DNA of 64,000 nt from Pseudomonas cedrina subsp. cedrina (GTDB lineage Bacteria; Pseudomonadota; Gammaproteobacteria; Pseudomonadales; Pseudomonadaceae), in NCBI RefSeq assembly GCF_001983175.1, contig NZ_MNPW01000001.1, positions 124,001 to 188,000 on the forward strand, read 5' to 3'. The notes beneath the pieces are model-generated. The model was not told where the DNA came from and ran no database searches. It worked only from the letters and a program-made list of their open reading frames with translations. A program made the translations under genes and the position numbers. Numbering within the stretch: position 1 is the first letter of the stretch; each line of letters opens with the position of its first letter. Shown here in pieces: positions 28,998-39,154 of this stretch.

Positions 28998-29180
28998 TTA
29001 CTCGTCAGCGCCCTTGTCGATCACTTTACGGCCACGGTATACGCCTTCTGGCGATACGTGGTGACGCAGGTGAACTTCACCGGTGGTCTTTTCCACGGAC
29101 AGGGTGCTAGCCTCGAGAGCGTCGTGCGAACGGCGCATGTCACGGGCGGAGCGGGATTTTTTGTTCTGCTGAACAGCCAT
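28998..29180 (-). CDS. rpmF: 50S ribosomal protein L32
   Basis: 60 residues, basic: [20 protein letters not shown] is the standard L32 start. The C-terminus is [11 protein letters not shown]. The zinc-binding cysteines of some L32 proteins are absent here, as in other gammaproteobacteria. It follows yceD with a 13-nt gap. Confidence 0.97.
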
Positions 29181-29193
29181 AATTGATTAACTC

Positions 29194-29724
29194 CTAAACG
29201 TTTGGGTCACGCTTTAACTGCGCCAATACACTGAACGGGTTGGACCGCGTTACCTCGTCCTCGCTCGGTTCGGGCTCGTCATCGAGGCCCGCCGGCTGCT
29301 GGCATTCTTCCGGATGATGAGCAGGCACAATGGGCAAGGCGAGCAAAAGCTCCTCCTCGATCAGTGCATGCAGATCCAAAGGATCTTCGCCCAGTTCCAG
29401 CACGTCATAACCTTTCGGCAACGACTGGGTATTCGCACCCTCCTTCACCACGGCATAACTGCACTCGCTGTGGATCGGCAGGGTGACCAGCTCAAGACAA
29501 CGCTGGCAAACCATTTTGACTTCGGTGTCGATAAGGCTGTGGATCACCACAGATTTACGTTCATCTCGTTCAAAAACGAATTTGGCCTGGACCACACCGA
29601 CAGTGTCGGAAAGCGAGTCGCAGAGTCTCTCCAAATCGGCCAGCGGCAATTCACCTTGAAGGGAAGTGCCACGATCAGCCAATTTGCGCGGGTCAACGTG
29701 AGGTGGAATCGGGTCATTCAACAT
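29194..29724 (-). CDS. yceD: YceD-family (DUF177) protein, 23S rRNA accumulation protein
   Basis: 176 residues. The CQRCLE motif in the middle and the position just upstream of rpmF are diagnostic of YceD, a protein needed for normal 23S rRNA levels. The ATG at 29724 (MLNDPIPPHVDPRKLADRG) is preferred; an ATG 8 codons upstream also exists. It is divergent from maf with about 105 nt between. Confidence 0.9.
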   Translation of the reverse strand: MLNDPIPPHVDPRKLADRGTSLQGELPLADLERLCDSLSDTVGVVQAKFVFERDERKSVVIHSLIDTEVKMVCQRCLELVTLPIHSECSYAVVKEGANTQSLPKGYDVLELGEDPLDLHALIEEELLLALPIVPAHHPEECQQPAGLDDEPEPSEDEVTRSNPFSVLAQLKRDPNV

Positions 29725-29829
29725 AGGCGCAGCATTATAGGGATGCACCCGGCCATGTCAAAGGAAATTCAGCCCTGTGCGTCAGCCGGTCGCCCCGCTA
29801 GAATCCGTGGCCGCCCAGAGGAGACGCCC

Positions 29830-30408
29830 ATGCTGCCTTTATTACTCGCATCCAGCTCGGTTTATCGCCGGGAATTGCTCAGCCGCCTGCACCTGCCGTT
29901 CATCTGTAGCTCGCCGGATATCGACGAAAGCCATCGCGAAAATGAATCCGCCGTGGAGCTGGTCAAGCGCCTGGCCGAACAGAAGGCACGGGCCTTGGCT
30001 GCCAGCCATCCGGGGCACCTGATCATCGGTTCAGACCAGGTCGCCGCGCTGGAAGGCCGCATTATCGGCAAGCCCCACACCTTCGAGAACGCCCGCGAAC
30101 AGCTGTTGGCCGCCAGCGGCAAGCGCGTGAGCTTCCTCACCGGGTTGGCACTGCTGAACAGCGAGACGGGGCGCTGCCAGGTCGATTGCGTTCCTTTTAC
30201 CGTGCACATGCGCGAGCTGGACATGGAACGCATCGAACGCTACCTGCGGATCGAGCAACCGTACGACTGCGCTGGCAGTTTCAAGGCTGAAGGACTGGGG
30301 GTGAGCATGTTCCAGAGCACCGAAGGGCCTGACGCCACCAGCCTTGTCGGCCTGCCGCTGATTCGCTTGGTGGACATGCTGCTGGCTGAAGGCGTGCAGA
30401 TTCCTTAA
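29830..30408 (+). CDS. Maf-family nucleotide pyrophosphatase (YceF-type)
   Basis: 192 residues. N-terminal LLASSSVYRRELLSRL, then the conserved IIGSDQVAALEG and the C-terminal DATSLVGLPLIRLV are Maf signatures. The YceF subgroup (with SSSVYR) hydrolyses m7GTP and removes modified nucleotides. GAGGAGA lies 6 nt before the ATG. The single plus-strand gene in this block. Confidence 0.92.
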   Translation: MLPLLLASSSVYRRELLSRLHLPFICSSPDIDESHRENESAVELVKRLAEQKARALAASHPGHLIIGSDQVAALEGRIIGKPHTFENAREQLLAASGKRVSFLTGLALLNSETGRCQVDCVPFTVHMRELDMERIERYLRIEQPYDCAGSFKAEGLGVSMFQSTEGPDATSLVGLPLIRLVDMLLAEGVQIP

Positions 30409-30426
30409 TCCCACCACAAAACCAAT

Positions 30427-30516
30427 TGTGGGAGCTGGCTTGCCTGCGATAGCGGTGGATCAGTCGATATAGATGTCGACGGGTCCACCGCTATCGCGGG
30501 CAAGCCCGCTCCCACA
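30427..30516. repeat. Hybrid REPIN with arms of two subtypes
   Basis: The left arm is the CTGGCTTGCCTGCGAT subtype and the right arm is the ATCGCGGGCAAGCCCG subtype. The inner stem AGCGGTGGA/TCCACCGCT pairs perfectly. It lies between the convergent genes maf and sppA. Confidence 0.85.
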
Positions 30517-30539
30517 GTTGGAACGATGCGCTTATCAGA

Positions 30540-31523
30540 TCAGCGCAAGGTCGGCCCCTGGAAGCCCATGTACAACGCCAACTTCTCGGCCACGCTGGCG
30601 CCAAGCTTCTTGGAGAACCGATCAAACGGCGATTCCTCAACCGTGAAATCCACCAACTCCTTCTCGCCAATCACATCCCGCGCCACCGAGCTGGCACTGC
30701 CCAACGCGTCGACCAAGCCCAGCGGCAACGCCTGCTCGCCGGTCCAGACCAGCCCGGAGAACAGTTCCGGATGGTCTTTATCCTTCAGGCGATCACCGCG
30801 CCCCTGCTTCACGCTGGCAATGAACTGGCGATGGGTGGTGTCGAGCACGCCCTGCCAGAACTGGGTCTCATCGGCCTTCTGCGGCTGGAACGGGTCAAGG
30901 AACGCCTTGTGCTCGCCCGAGGTGTAGATGCGCCGCTCCACGCCCAGCTTCTCCATGGTGCCGACAAAACCGTAACCGGCCGCCGTCACGCCAATGGAAC
31001 CGACCAGGCTGGCCTTGTCGGCGTAGATCTGGTCTGCGGCGCTGGCAATGTAATAGGCACCCGAGGCGCCCAGGTCGGCAATCACCGCGTACAGCTTGAT
31101 ATCCGGGTACAGGCCGCGCAGGCGGCGAATTTCGTCGTACACATAACCCGACTGCACCGGGCTGCCGCCCGGGCTGTTGATGCGCAGGATCACGCCCTTG
31201 ACCTTGGGGTCTTCAAACGCCGCCCGCAGGCTGCTGACGATGTTGTCGGCACTGGCAGGCTCCTTGTCGGCGATCACGCCGCGCACTTCGATCAACGCGG
31301 TATAACCGGCGCCACGGGTCGCGCTTTTTTCCATGTCCATCAGCGGGCTGAACAGCACCAGCATGGCGATCAGCCAGGTAAACGTCAGCAGCTTGAAGAA
31401 AATCCCCCAACGCCGTGCACGACGCTGCTCCTGGACACTGGCCAGGAGGGTTTTCTCCAGCAGCTTCCAGCTCTTGTCATCACCGCTGTCAGCCTTTTCG
31501 GGCGCTTTCCACTCGTCACTCAT
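30540..31523 (-). CDS. sppA: Signal peptide peptidase SppA, short 36-kDa type (S49)
   Basis: 327 residues, with a single membrane segment near 41-60. The S49 catalytic Ser154 is in DLGASGAYYIASAADQIYA and Lys206 is in TSGEHKAFLDPF; the spacing matches the dyad of short bacterial SppA. It degrades leftover signal peptides in the inner membrane. It is followed by the HAD gene upstream at 21 nt, so they are probably in the rluC-HAD-sppA operon. Confidence 0.93.
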   Translation of the reverse strand: MSDEWKAPEKADSGDDKSWKLLEKTLLASVQEQRRARRWGIFFKLLTFTWLIAMLVLFSPLMDMEKSATRGAGYTALIEVRGVIADKEPASADNIVSSLRAAFEDPKVKGVILRINSPGGSPVQSGYVYDEIRRLRGLYPDIKLYAVIADLGASGAYYIASAADQIYADKASLVGSIGVTAAGYGFVGTMEKLGVERRIYTSGEHKAFLDPFQPQKADETQFWQGVLDTTHRQFIASVKQGRGDRLKDKDHPELFSGLVWTGEQALPLGLVDALGSASSVARDVIGEKELVDFTVEESPFDRFSKKLGASVAEKLALYMGFQGPTLR

Positions 31524-31544
31524 GCCATCAACCCCAGCAAAGAC

Positions 31545-32207
31545 TTATAAAGCCCGGCCGAGCCAGGCCTGCAATTCGGAAAAATGATCAATCGTCAGCC
31601 TGGGCTCATAGCATTGCAAGGCCTCGGCAGACTGGGCGCCATAGCTGACCGCCACGCTGTCCATGCCTGCATTGCGCGCCATCATCAGGTCAAAGGAAGC
31701 ATCGCCCACCATCAAGGCCTGGCGCGGCGATACACCGCAGTGCGCCAGGATCTGCTCCAGCATCAGAGGGTGCGGCTTGCTGGCAGTTTCATCGGCGGCA
31801 CGGGTGATGTCGAAATAATCTTCCCACCCATGAGCCTTGAGCACCCGGTCCAGCCCGCGACGGGCCTTGCCGGTGGCGACCGCCAGGTGATAGCCCTCGG
31901 CACGAAACGCCTCCAGGGATTGCACCACACCCTCGAACAGCGGCGAGGGCTCAGCTTCCAGGGCGATGTAGTGATCGGCGTAGTGCTCACGGAACGCGAC
32001 CAGCCCGGCGTCACTGATCTCGGGGTACAAGGTACGGATCGCCTCAGGCAGGCCCAAGCCAATGATGCCCTTGACCGCCAGGTCGCTGCACAGGTCGAAA
32101 CCCGAGCGGGTCGAGGCCATGTGCATCGATTCGACAATGCGGCCAATGGAGTTGGCCAGTGTCCCGTCCCAGTCGAAAATCAGCAGTTTGTAATCAAGGT
32201 GCGACAC
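31545..32207 (-). CDS. HAD-superfamily phosphatase (IA type)
   Basis: 220 residues. Motif I is [10 protein letters not shown] with nucleophile Asp12 and Asp14, motif II is the VATGK stretch, motif III KPHPLM and motif IV GDASFD. Resembles phosphoglycolate-type phosphatases, but the substrate is unknown. Its start overlaps rluC by 14 nt, so expression is coupled. Confidence 0.9.
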   Translation of the reverse strand: MSHLDYKLLIFDWDGTLANSIGRIVESMHMASTRSGFDLCSDLAVKGIIGLGLPEAIRTLYPEISDAGLVAFREHYADHYIALEAEPSPLFEGVVQSLEAFRAEGYHLAVATGKARRGLDRVLKAHGWEDYFDITRAADETASKPHPLMLEQILAHCGVSPRQALMVGDASFDLMMARNAGMDSVAVSYGAQSAEALQCYEPRLTIDHFSELQAWLGRAL

Positions 32208-33153
32208 TCAAGCGCTCCACGGTCTTGGCCCACATTTCATCGACCGGTGCCTGCAGCTTCAGTTCGCCGCCATCGGGCAGCGGCACGGTAAGCATGTAGG
32301 CGTGCAGGAACAGGCGCTTGCCGCCCAGGTCGCGGATCTCCTTGGAGAAATCCTCATCGCCGTATTTGGTATCGCCCGCAATGCTGTGGCCCGCGTGCAG
32401 GGTGTGCACGCGAATCTGGTGGGTGCGCCCCGTGACAGGCTTGGCCTCCACCATCGTGGCGAAGTCACCGAAACGACGCAGCACCTTGAACAGCGTCAAG
32501 GCCTCCTTGCCCTCCTCGTCCACTTCGACCATGCGCTCGCCGGAACGCAGGTTGCTCTTCTGCAATGGCGCACGCACGCTTTTGATCGAGCTGGCCCAGT
32601 TGCCGCGCACCAGCGCCATGTAGCGCTTGTCGACACCATCGCCGCGCAGGGCGGTGTGCAGGTGGCGCAGCATGCTGCGTTTCTTGGCGATCATCAGCAG
32701 CCCGGACGTGTCGCGGTCCAGGCGATGGACCAGCTCCAGCTCCTTGGCATCGGGGCGCAACTGCCGGAAGGCTTCGATCACGCCGAACGTCAGGCCGCTG
32801 CCGCCGTGAACGGCAATCCCGCAGGGCTTGTTGATCACGATGAGTTTGTTATCTTCGAACACGATCGACGCTTCCAGGCGCTGCAACAGGCCCTGGGCCA
32901 ATGGCACGGGCTCGTCGCGCTCAGGCACGCGCACCGGCGGCACACGGACGATATCGCCCGCCTGCAGCTTGTACTCGGGCTTGATCCGGCCCTTGTTCAC
33001 CCGCACTTCGCCTTTACGCAAGATGCGGTAGATCAAGGTCTTGGGCACGCCTTTGAGCCTGGCCAGGAGAAAATTATCGATGCGTTGGCCGGCATATTCC
33101 GGCGAGACCTCGAGCAGCTGGACGCTGGGGGTCTGGGGGGCGGTAGTGGTCAT
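32194..33153 (-). CDS. rluC: 23S rRNA pseudouridine synthase RluC
   Basis: 319 residues. An S4 RNA-binding domain (about residues 20-75) precedes the catalytic domain with HRLDRDTSG, where Asp146 is the nucleophile. It modifies positions 955, 2504 and 2580 of 23S rRNA (E. coli numbering). It is divergent from rne with the long rne leader between, the same layout as in other gammaproteobacteria. Confidence 0.93.
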   Translation of the reverse strand: MTTTAPQTPSVQLLEVSPEYAGQRIDNFLLARLKGVPKTLIYRILRKGEVRVNKGRIKPEYKLQAGDIVRVPPVRVPERDEPVPLAQGLLQRLEASIVFEDNKLIVINKPCGIAVHGGSGLTFGVIEAFRQLRPDAKELELVHRLDRDTSGLLMIAKKRSMLRHLHTALRGDGVDKRYMALVRGNWASSIKSVRAPLQKSNLRSGERMVEVDEEGKEALTLFKVLRRFGDFATMVEAKPVTGRTHQIRVHTLHAGHSIAGDTKYGDEDFSKEIRDLGGKRLFLHAYMLTVPLPDGGELKLQAPVDEMWAKTVERLSVAP

Positions 33154-33182
33154 GGCGGCGATGATAACAATTTTTTATGGAA

Positions 33183-33211
33183 TTGAAGCACTTAATCATT
33201 GCTGCTATAGT
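33183..33211 (+). promoter_or_regulatory. Sigma-70 promoter of rne
   Basis: TTGAAG (33183-33188) and TATAGT (33206-33211) are separated by exactly 17 bp. Transcription would start near 33218, giving rne a leader of about 695 nt. Confidence 0.75.
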
Positions 33212-33217
33212 CGCGAA

Positions 33218-33912
33218 CGCCGCCAAAAGCGGCCTGGACAGAGGACTTGCGGCAAACTGCCGGCCCTGACCATCGCAATTCATCAGGACGCGAGGCCGTC
33301 CTACGGGGTGTTCGCCACCTTGGAAGGCTCAGGATTGTAACGAGCGCAGGTGACATGAGGCCTGAAGCGAGTGCGATACGCAGGGTGAATACTCGCGTGT
33401 TGCGCCGATATTTACGGCCAGTTCACAAAGTGCAGTCAGTCTTGAGCCACACCACGGCGAATGCTTCGGAAACAACGCCTGTTAAGAGCCGGGTGAGAGC
33501 GCAATCGCCCACACCCGGTCTTGTTTAGCCATGAGCGTGGACTCCCCATTGGAGAACACGGTAAATGCCAACCCGCTGCGGATTCTGCGCGCGGCAGCAC
33601 CCGAATTATCAGGGATACGTGTAGGGTGGAGATGCACAACCGTCGGACCGTGTAGCACTAGGCTTATATTTAGACGCTTCATCTCGTCCACAGTCGCCGG
33701 TTGATTCCTCCTCCTGACCTTAGCTTTTGTTGAAGTGGTGCCTTTGTCACCACCGCTAACAAGCAGGACGCGTCCGTCGCGATACCGGCCCAATTGGCCT
33801 GTTATTGCTGGACACTGGAGTGGCCAACCACTCTTGACGCACCTGACACCGACCGTGAGAAGTCGTGTGTGCCGAACGCCGTTTCCGGCAGCCCGGAAAC
33901 CGACGGTACAAC
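33218..33912 (+). promoter_or_regulatory. Long 5' untranslated leader of rne
   Basis: About 695 nt without a credible gene. It contains GC hairpins, for example CCGGGTG (33489-33495) pairing with CACCCGG (33512-33518) followed by TCTTGTTT. RNase E controls its own mRNA through its leader in enterics, so this stretch may do the same here; that is inference and the leader sequence itself is not the enteric one. Confidence 0.6.
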
Positions 33913-36900
33913 ATGAAAAGAATGCTGATTAACGCAACTCAACCCGAAGAGTTGCGTGTTGCGCTGGTAGATGGCCAACGCCTCTACGACCTGGACATCG
34001 AGTCCGGTGCACGCGAGCAAAAGAAGGCCAACATCTATAAAGGCCGGATTACTCGCATCGAACCAAGCCTTGAGGCTGCCTTTGTCGATTTCGGCTCCGA
34101 GCGCCACGGCTTCCTGCCCCTCAAGGAAATCTCCCGCGAGTACTTCAAGAAAGCCCCTGAAGGCCGCGTCAACATCAAGGACGTCCTGAGCGAAGGCCAG
34201 GAAGTCATCGTCCAGGTCGAAAAAGAAGAACGTGGCAACAAGGGCGCCGCCCTGACCACCTTCATCAGCCTCGCCGGCCGCTACCTGGTCCTGATGCCGA
34301 ACAACCCACGTGCCGGCGGAATTTCCCGCCGCATCGAAGGCGAAGAGCGCAATGAACTGCGCGAAGCGCTGAACGGCCTGGTCGCCCCCGCCGACATGGG
34401 CCTGATCGTTCGCACTGCAGGCCTTGGCCGCAGCAGCGAAGAAATGCAGTGGGACCTCGATTACCTGCTGCAACTGTGGACCGCCATCAAGGAAGCGTCC
34501 CTGGATCGTTCCGCGCCGTTCCTGATCTACCAGGAAAGCAACGTGATCATCCGCGCGATCCGCGATTACCTGCGCCAGGACATCGGCGAAGTGCTGATCG
34601 ACAGCGTTGAAGCCCAGGACGAAGCCCTGACCTTCATCCGCCAGGTGATGCCGCAGTACGCCAGCAAGATCAAGCTGTACGAAGACAGCGTTCCGCTGTT
34701 CAACCGTTTCCAGATCGAAAGCCAGATCGAGACCGCTTTCCAGCGCGTGGTCGAACTGCCTTCCGGCGGCTCCATCGTGATCGACCCGACCGAAGCCCTG
34801 GTGTCCATCGACATCAACTCGGCGCGTGCGACCAAAGGCAGCGACATCGAAGAAACCGCCCTGCAGACCAACCTGGAAGCGGCTGAAGAAATCGCCCGCC
34901 AGCTGCGCCTGCGTGACATCGGCGGCCTGATCGTGATCGACTTCATCGACATGACCCCCGCCAAGAACCAGCGCGCCGTGGAAGAGAAAGTCCGCGAATG
35001 CCTGGAAGCCGACCGTGCCCGCGTGCAAGTCGGCCGTATCTCGCGCTTCGGCCTGCTGGAAATGTCCCGTCAGCGCCTGCGTCCATCCCTGGGCGAAAGC
35101 AGCGGCATCGTCTGCCCGCGCTGCAACGGCACCGGCATCATCCGTGACGTTGAATCGCTGTCGCTCGCGATCCTGCGCCTGATCGAAGAAGAAGCCTTGA
35201 AAGACCGCACCGCCGAAGTCCGCGCGCAAGTGCCGATCCCGGTTGCCGCGTTCCTGCTCAACGAAAAACGCAACTCGATCACCAAGATCGAACTGCGCAC
35301 CCGTGCCCGTATCGTCATCCTGCCGAACGATCACCTCGAAACGCCGCACTTCGAAGTGCAGCGCCTGCGCGATGACAGCCCGGAAGCCCACAGTGGCCAG
35401 TCCAGCTACGAAATCGCCGCGGCCGCCGCTGAAGTGGAAGAAGTCCAGCCAGCAGCCGCTGCGACCCGCACCCTGGTCCGCCAGGAAGCTGCCGTGAAGA
35501 CCGCGCCGGCCCGCGCCAACGCACCGATGCCGGTTGAAGCCGCCGCTCCGGTTGCCGCACCGGTCGCGATGCCTGAGCCAAGCCTGTTCAAAGGCCTGGT
35601 GAAGTCCCTGGTCAGCCTGTTCGCCACCAAGGAAGAGCCTGCTGCTCCGGTCGTGGTTGAAAAACCTGCCTCCGAGCGCCCGGCACGCAACGAAGAACGT
35701 CGCAACGGTCGCCAGCAGAGCCGCAACCGCAACGGCCGTCGTGATGAAGAGCGCAAGCCGCGCGAAGAACGTGCGCCGCGTGAAGAGCGCGCACCACGTG
35801 AAGAACGCGCACCTCGCGAAGCCCGTGAAGAAACCCCGACCGTAGCCCGTGAAGAACGTGCACCGCGTGAAGAGCGCGCACCACGCACCCCACGTGCTCC
35901 GCGTGAAGACCGCAAGCCACGTGGCGAGCGTGAAGAGCGTGTGCGCGAACTGCGCGAGCCGCTGGACGCCGCCCCAGCCGTTGCCGGTGCCGCCGTTGCT
36001 GCAGAAGAACGTCCGGCTCGCCAGCCGCGTGAAGAACGTGCGCCACGTGAAGAACGTCAACCTCGCGCTCCGCGTGAAGAGCGTCAACCACGTGCCGAAC
36101 AAACCGCTGCGGCCAGCGAAGAAGAAGAGCTGTTGACCGGCGAAGAGCAACTGCAGGAAGACGGTCAGGACAACGCCGAAGGCGATCGTCCACGCCGCCG
36201 CTCCCGTGGCCAGCGTCGTCGCAGCAACCGTCGTGAGCGTCAGCGTGATGCCAACGGCAACGTGATCGAAGGCTCGGAAGAAGCCGGCGAACACGCTGAA
36301 GCAACCAGCAACGAACCGACTGGCGCCGAACTGGCTGCCGGCCTGGCCGTTACTCCTGCCGTCGCCAGCACGGTCATCAGCGCACCGGCTGAAGCCCAGG
36401 CTCACGAGCAGGCTGAACGCGCTACTGCGGCTGTTGAAGAAACCGCTGTTGTGCAAGCACCTGCCGCCGACGCCCCTGTAGCTGAAACGCCGGCTGTTGA
36501 AGCGCCTGTCGTTGAAGCCCCAGTGGTTGAAGCACCAGTTGTCGAAGCGACTACCCCGATCGAAGCGCCAGTCGTTCCGGAAGTGGAAGTTGCACAGGCG
36601 CCGCACGCCCAGCCGGAAGTTGAAGTGGCCGCTGCAGAACCCGCCACCGTGGTTGAGCCTGAGCCAGTGGTTGAAGCACCGGTTGTCGAAGCCGTCCCGG
36701 AAGTGCGTCACGCTTTTGAAGAAAAGCGCGAAGAACAGACCGCCTTCCAATGGACTGCCGAGCCTGCCGCTGCGGTTGAAGCGCCCGCCCCTGCCCCAGT
36801 GGTAGAGGAAGCGCCGGCACCGGTTGCCGAGGTCGAGGCTGTCGAGCCTGCCCCGGTGGTTGAACCCGCTCCGGTCGTAGAACCTGCGCCCGTTGTCGAA

Positions 36901-37083
36901 GCGCCGGTGGAAGCCGAAGTGGTTGCGCCAGTGGTTGAGGCCGCACCGGCCAGCGCCCTGACCGAAAACGGCCGCGCGCCGAACGACCCACGTGAAGTGC
37001 GTCGTCGTCGCAAGGAAGCTGAGGCTGCTGCTGCGGCGGCTGCGGCACGGGAAGCAGAGCACGAGACCAAACCGCTCGCCTGA
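33913..37083 (+). CDS. rne: Ribonuclease E
   Basis: 1056 residues. Homology starts at [21 protein letters not shown]. An S1 RNA-binding domain (about 36-120) precedes the DNase I-like catalytic domain with Asp300 ([10 protein letters not shown]) and Asp343 (VIDFIDM). The zinc link CPRC is at 401-404. The C-terminal half is a disordered scaffold with Arg/Glu/Pro repeats (about 600-750, REERAPREE) and Val/Glu/Ala/Pro repeats ([10 protein letters not shown], about 850-1020). It is the main endonuclease of mRNA decay and rRNA/tRNA processing. A GC-rich hairpin terminator follows. Confidence 0.96.
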   Translation: MKRMLINATQPEELRVALVDGQRLYDLDIESGAREQKKANIYKGRITRIEPSLEAAFVDFGSERHGFLPLKEISREYFKKAPEGRVNIKDVLSEGQEVIVQVEKEERGNKGAALTTFISLAGRYLVLMPNNPRAGGISRRIEGEERNELREALNGLVAPADMGLIVRTAGLGRSSEEMQWDLDYLLQLWTAIKEASLDRSAPFLIYQESNVIIRAIRDYLRQDIGEVLIDSVEAQDEALTFIRQVMPQYASKIKLYEDSVPLFNRFQIESQIETAFQRVVELPSGGSIVIDPTEALVSIDINSARATKGSDIEETALQTNLEAAEEIARQLRLRDIGGLIVIDFIDMTPAKNQRAVEEKVRECLEADRARVQVGRISRFGLLEMSRQRLRPSLGESSGIVCPRCNGTGIIRDVESLSLAILRLIEEEALKDRTAEVRAQVPIPVAAFLLNEKRNSITKIELRTRARIVILPNDHLETPHFEVQRLRDDSPEAHSGQSSYEIAAAAAEVEEVQPAAAATRTLVRQEAAVKTAPARANAPMPVEAAAPVAAPVAMPEPSLFKGLVKSLVSLFATKEEPAAPVVVEKPASERPARNEERRNGRQQSRNRNGRRDEERKPREERAPREERAPREERAPREAREETPTVAREERAPREERAPRTPRAPREDRKPRGEREERVRELREPLDAAPAVAGAAVAAEERPARQPREERAPREERQPRAPREERQPRAEQTAAASEEEELLTGEEQLQEDGQDNAEGDRPRRRSRGQRRRSNRRERQRDANGNVIEGSEEAGEHAEATSNEPTGAELAAGLAVTPAVASTVISAPAEAQAHEQAERATAAVEETAVVQAPAADAPVAETPAVEAPVVEAPVVEAPVVEATTPIEAPVVPEVEVAQAPHAQPEVEVAAAEPATVVEPEPVVEAPVVEAVPEVRHAFEEKREEQTAFQWTAEPAAAVEAPAPAPVVEEAPAPVAEVEAVEPAPVVEPAPVVEPAPVVEAPVEAEVVAPVVEAAPASALTENGRAPNDPREVRRRRKEAEAAAAAAAAREAEHETKPLA

Positions 37084-37098
37084 TTCCAACCGCTGTAA

Positions 37099-37134
37099 AA
37101 AAGCCCCGCCTGAGTGATCAGGCGGGGCTTTTTA
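37099..37134 (+). terminator. Terminator of rne
   Basis: A 13-bp stem (AAGCCCCGCCTGA/TCAGGCGGGGCTT, loop 4 nt, 37101-37130) followed by TTTAT. Confidence 0.9.
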
Positions 37135-37176
37135 TTGCGGTCGAGAACAGTGACCTCCAGCTTGAATGCATGCAAC

Positions 37177-37438
37177 TGTGTGAGCGGGCTTGCCTGCGAT
37201 AGCCTTAGGTATCTACACACCCTTCAAAGGCTGAAAAATCTCTGCGTAGTGAGCGGGCTTGCCCCGCGCTGGGCTGCGAAGCGGCCCCAATAAAGCCACC
37301 GCGGAGTCCAGATAGAATTAGGTCGCCTGGTTTGGGGCGGCTTCGCAGCCCAGCGCGGGGCAAGCCCGCTCACTACAAAGATGTGTATGCGATAGCGGCA
37401 ACTGATCCACCGCTATCGCAGGCAAGCCAGCTCCCACA
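37177..37438. repeat. Composite: REPIN-arm pair bracketing a different 131-bp palindrome
   Basis: The outer parts are a REPIN left arm (GTGAGCGGGCTTGCCTGCGAT, about 37181-37202) and a right arm (ATCGCAGGCAAGCCAGCTCC, about 37413-37436). Between them lies a separate element at 37246-37376. Confidence 0.75.
37246..37376. mobile_element. 131-bp palindromic MITE-like element
   Basis: Two 43-nt inverted arms match at 42 of 43 positions. They begin GTAGTGAGCGGGCTTGCCCC and contain GGGCTGCGAAGC; the spacer is 45 nt. It carries no coding frame. The arm end resembles REP ends but the inner part is unrelated, so it is another repeat family. Confidence 0.75.
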
Positions 37439-37440
37439 AG

Positions 37441-38031
37441 TTAGAGTGGCGCGAAATTCAAGGACTGTGGCACGTCCACATCCCACAACACACCAGGATC
37501 ATCTACCTGCACTTCGCACACCGCCACCTGGGTAAACAAAGGCTTGGCCCCACGGTCACCGGTCAACGCCATCAACCCCGGCCCATACGCTCGGCCAAAC
37601 GCCACAGGATGACCATACCGACCCTCCTGCACCGGTACGCTGATGCCACCGTCCTCCAACCCATCGATCACCCGCTCAATGCTGGATAACTGAATAAACG
37701 GCATATCCCCGAGTACAACCAGCCAACCGTCCGCAGAGCCGCTGGCGGCCACCGCTGCCGCAATACTCTCGCCCATACCGGCCGAGCGTAGCAGCAGCAC
37801 TTCGCAGCCATACGCCCTGGCCAACCGAATGACTTCCGTTCGCTCCGGTGATGTCACCACCCAACGCCTTGCGATGCACACCGGCAGGTTCACCAGCACC
37901 TGCTCGATTACCGGCCGAATCACGCCATCCAGGCCGACACAATCAGCCAACAACTTATCCCGATCTGCCCCCGCTTCGGCGCGGAAACGGCTGCCCTTTC
38001 CCGCCGCCAATACAATCGCCGTCACTGTCAC
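37441..38031 (-). CDS. MocA-like molybdenum cofactor nucleotidyltransferase
   Basis: 196 residues. The nucleotide-binding motif AIVLAAGKGSRF begins the protein and LVVLGDMPF is the metal site, as in MocA/MobA enzymes. It probably transfers CMP or GMP to molybdopterin for hydroxylases such as xanthine or aldehyde oxidase; the family choice (MocA, CTP) is favoured by the neighbouring xdhC. The ATG overlaps the xdhC stop as ATGA. Confidence 0.87.
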   Translation of the reverse strand: MTVTAIVLAAGKGSRFRAEAGADRDKLLADCVGLDGVIRPVIEQVLVNLPVCIARRWVVTSPERTEVIRLARAYGCEVLLLRSAGMGESIAAAVAASGSADGWLVVLGDMPFIQLSSIERVIDGLEDGGISVPVQEGRYGHPVAFGRAYGPGLMALTGDRGAKPLFTQVAVCEVQVDDPGVLWDVDVPQSLNFAPL

Positions 38032-39014
38032 TCGGCCACCACCGGCAACGGTTTCTTCTGCATCGGCGCCACACCATTCTTGATCGCGACAATTTCCGCC
38101 ATCAGCGACAGTGCAATTTCCGACGGGGTATGGCTGCCGATATGCAGACCGATCGGCCCGTGCAGGCGCGCAATCGCCTGCGCCGACAGCCCCAGCGCCG
38201 CGAGGTTTTCCCGGCGTTTCTGGCTGTTGACCCTGGAACCGAGCGCACCGATGTAGAACGCGCTGGAATTAAGCGCCGTCAGTAGCGCCATATCGTCCAG
38301 GCGCGGGTCATGGGTGAGGCAGACAATGGCCGTGCGCTCATCGGTCTGGATGTTCAGCACCGCTTCATCGGGCATGCCGGGTACAAAACGGCCGTGCTGT
38401 TCTTCCCAGCCGTAGACGAACTCTTCGCGTGGGTCGCAGATCAGCACTTCGAAATCCAGCAAGCGCGCCATTTCGGCCACGTAGCGCGACAGCTGCCCGG
38501 CGCCGATCAGCAGCAGGCGCCAGCGTGGGCCGTAAATCGCGCGCAAGCGCTCGCCATCAAAGGTCACCACGTCGGTCTTGCTCGCGCTGCTCAAGGTGAC
38601 TTCGCCGCTGGCCAGGTCCAGCTCACGCGCGACGATCTGGTGAGCTTCACAGCGCGCCAGCAACTCCGTGACCCACGCCCACTCATCCACCCGCTCTTCA
38701 GTCAGGCGCAGCGTGCCGCCACATGGCAGGCCAAAACGCGCAGCCTCATCACGGGTGACGCCGTAGGTCACCAACTGCACCGGCGACCCATCTTCAGGCA
38801 AGCGGCCATCCTGCAGTCGCGCGATCAAGTCATCCTCGATGCAACCGCCCGACACCGAGCCGATCACCACCCCGTCGTCGCGCAAGGCCAACATCGCCCC
38901 CGGTGGGCGCGGCGCGCTGCCCCAGGTCTGCACCACGCTGTACAACACCACGCGATGCCCGGCGCGGCGCCATTCGAGCACGCTACGCAGGACATTCAGA
39001 TCCACACTGTCCAC
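38028..39014 (-). CDS. XdhC/CoxI-family molybdenum-hydroxylase maturation protein
   Basis: 328 residues. The first half has SVVQTWGSAPRPPGAMLA and VSGGCIEDDL, the second a Rossmann domain (LLIGAGQLSRYVAEMARLLDFEVLICDPR) with LTHDPRLDD and YIGALGS. XdhC-type proteins insert sulfurated Moco into xanthine dehydrogenase-like enzymes. It forms a coupled pair with the MocA-like gene. The hydroxylase subunits are not in this window. Confidence 0.9.
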   Translation of the reverse strand: MDSVDLNVLRSVLEWRRAGHRVVLYSVVQTWGSAPRPPGAMLALRDDGVVIGSVSGGCIEDDLIARLQDGRLPEDGSPVQLVTYGVTRDEAARFGLPCGGTLRLTEERVDEWAWVTELLARCEAHQIVARELDLASGEVTLSSASKTDVVTFDGERLRAIYGPRWRLLLIGAGQLSRYVAEMARLLDFEVLICDPREEFVYGWEEQHGRFVPGMPDEAVLNIQTDERTAIVCLTHDPRLDDMALLTALNSSAFYIGALGSRVNSQKRRENLAALGLSAQAIARLHGPIGLHIGSHTPSEIALSLMAEIVAIKNGVAPMQKKPLPVVAE

Positions 39015-39088
39015 ACAACCTCCTGCAAGCGTTTCAACCGATTCACTTACTGTAAAACAAAAGCCACTGACGTGATGTGCCGGAAACG

Positions 39089-39117
39089 CAAACGCCCCGA
39101 ACCAGTCGGGGCGTTTG
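39089..39117 (-). terminator. Hairpin downstream of dctA
   Basis: CAAACGCCCCGA pairs with TCGGGGCGTTTG with a 5-nt loop. It lies 38 nt past the dctA stop. The T-run is weak on both strands, but position and stem strength suggest termination. Confidence 0.65.
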
Positions 39118-39154
39118 TGTGTTGCTGACGGCGTTAGTTCACGCCATCTGCCAC

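Noticed and set aside
33735..33932. Small reading frames within the rne leader
   Set aside because: No ribosome-binding site and no plausible protein character.
33802..37089. 1095-codon open frame on the minus strand opposite rne
   Set aside because: A mirror of the biased codon use of RNase E; Phe/Gly/Arg-rich low complexity, no family resemblance.
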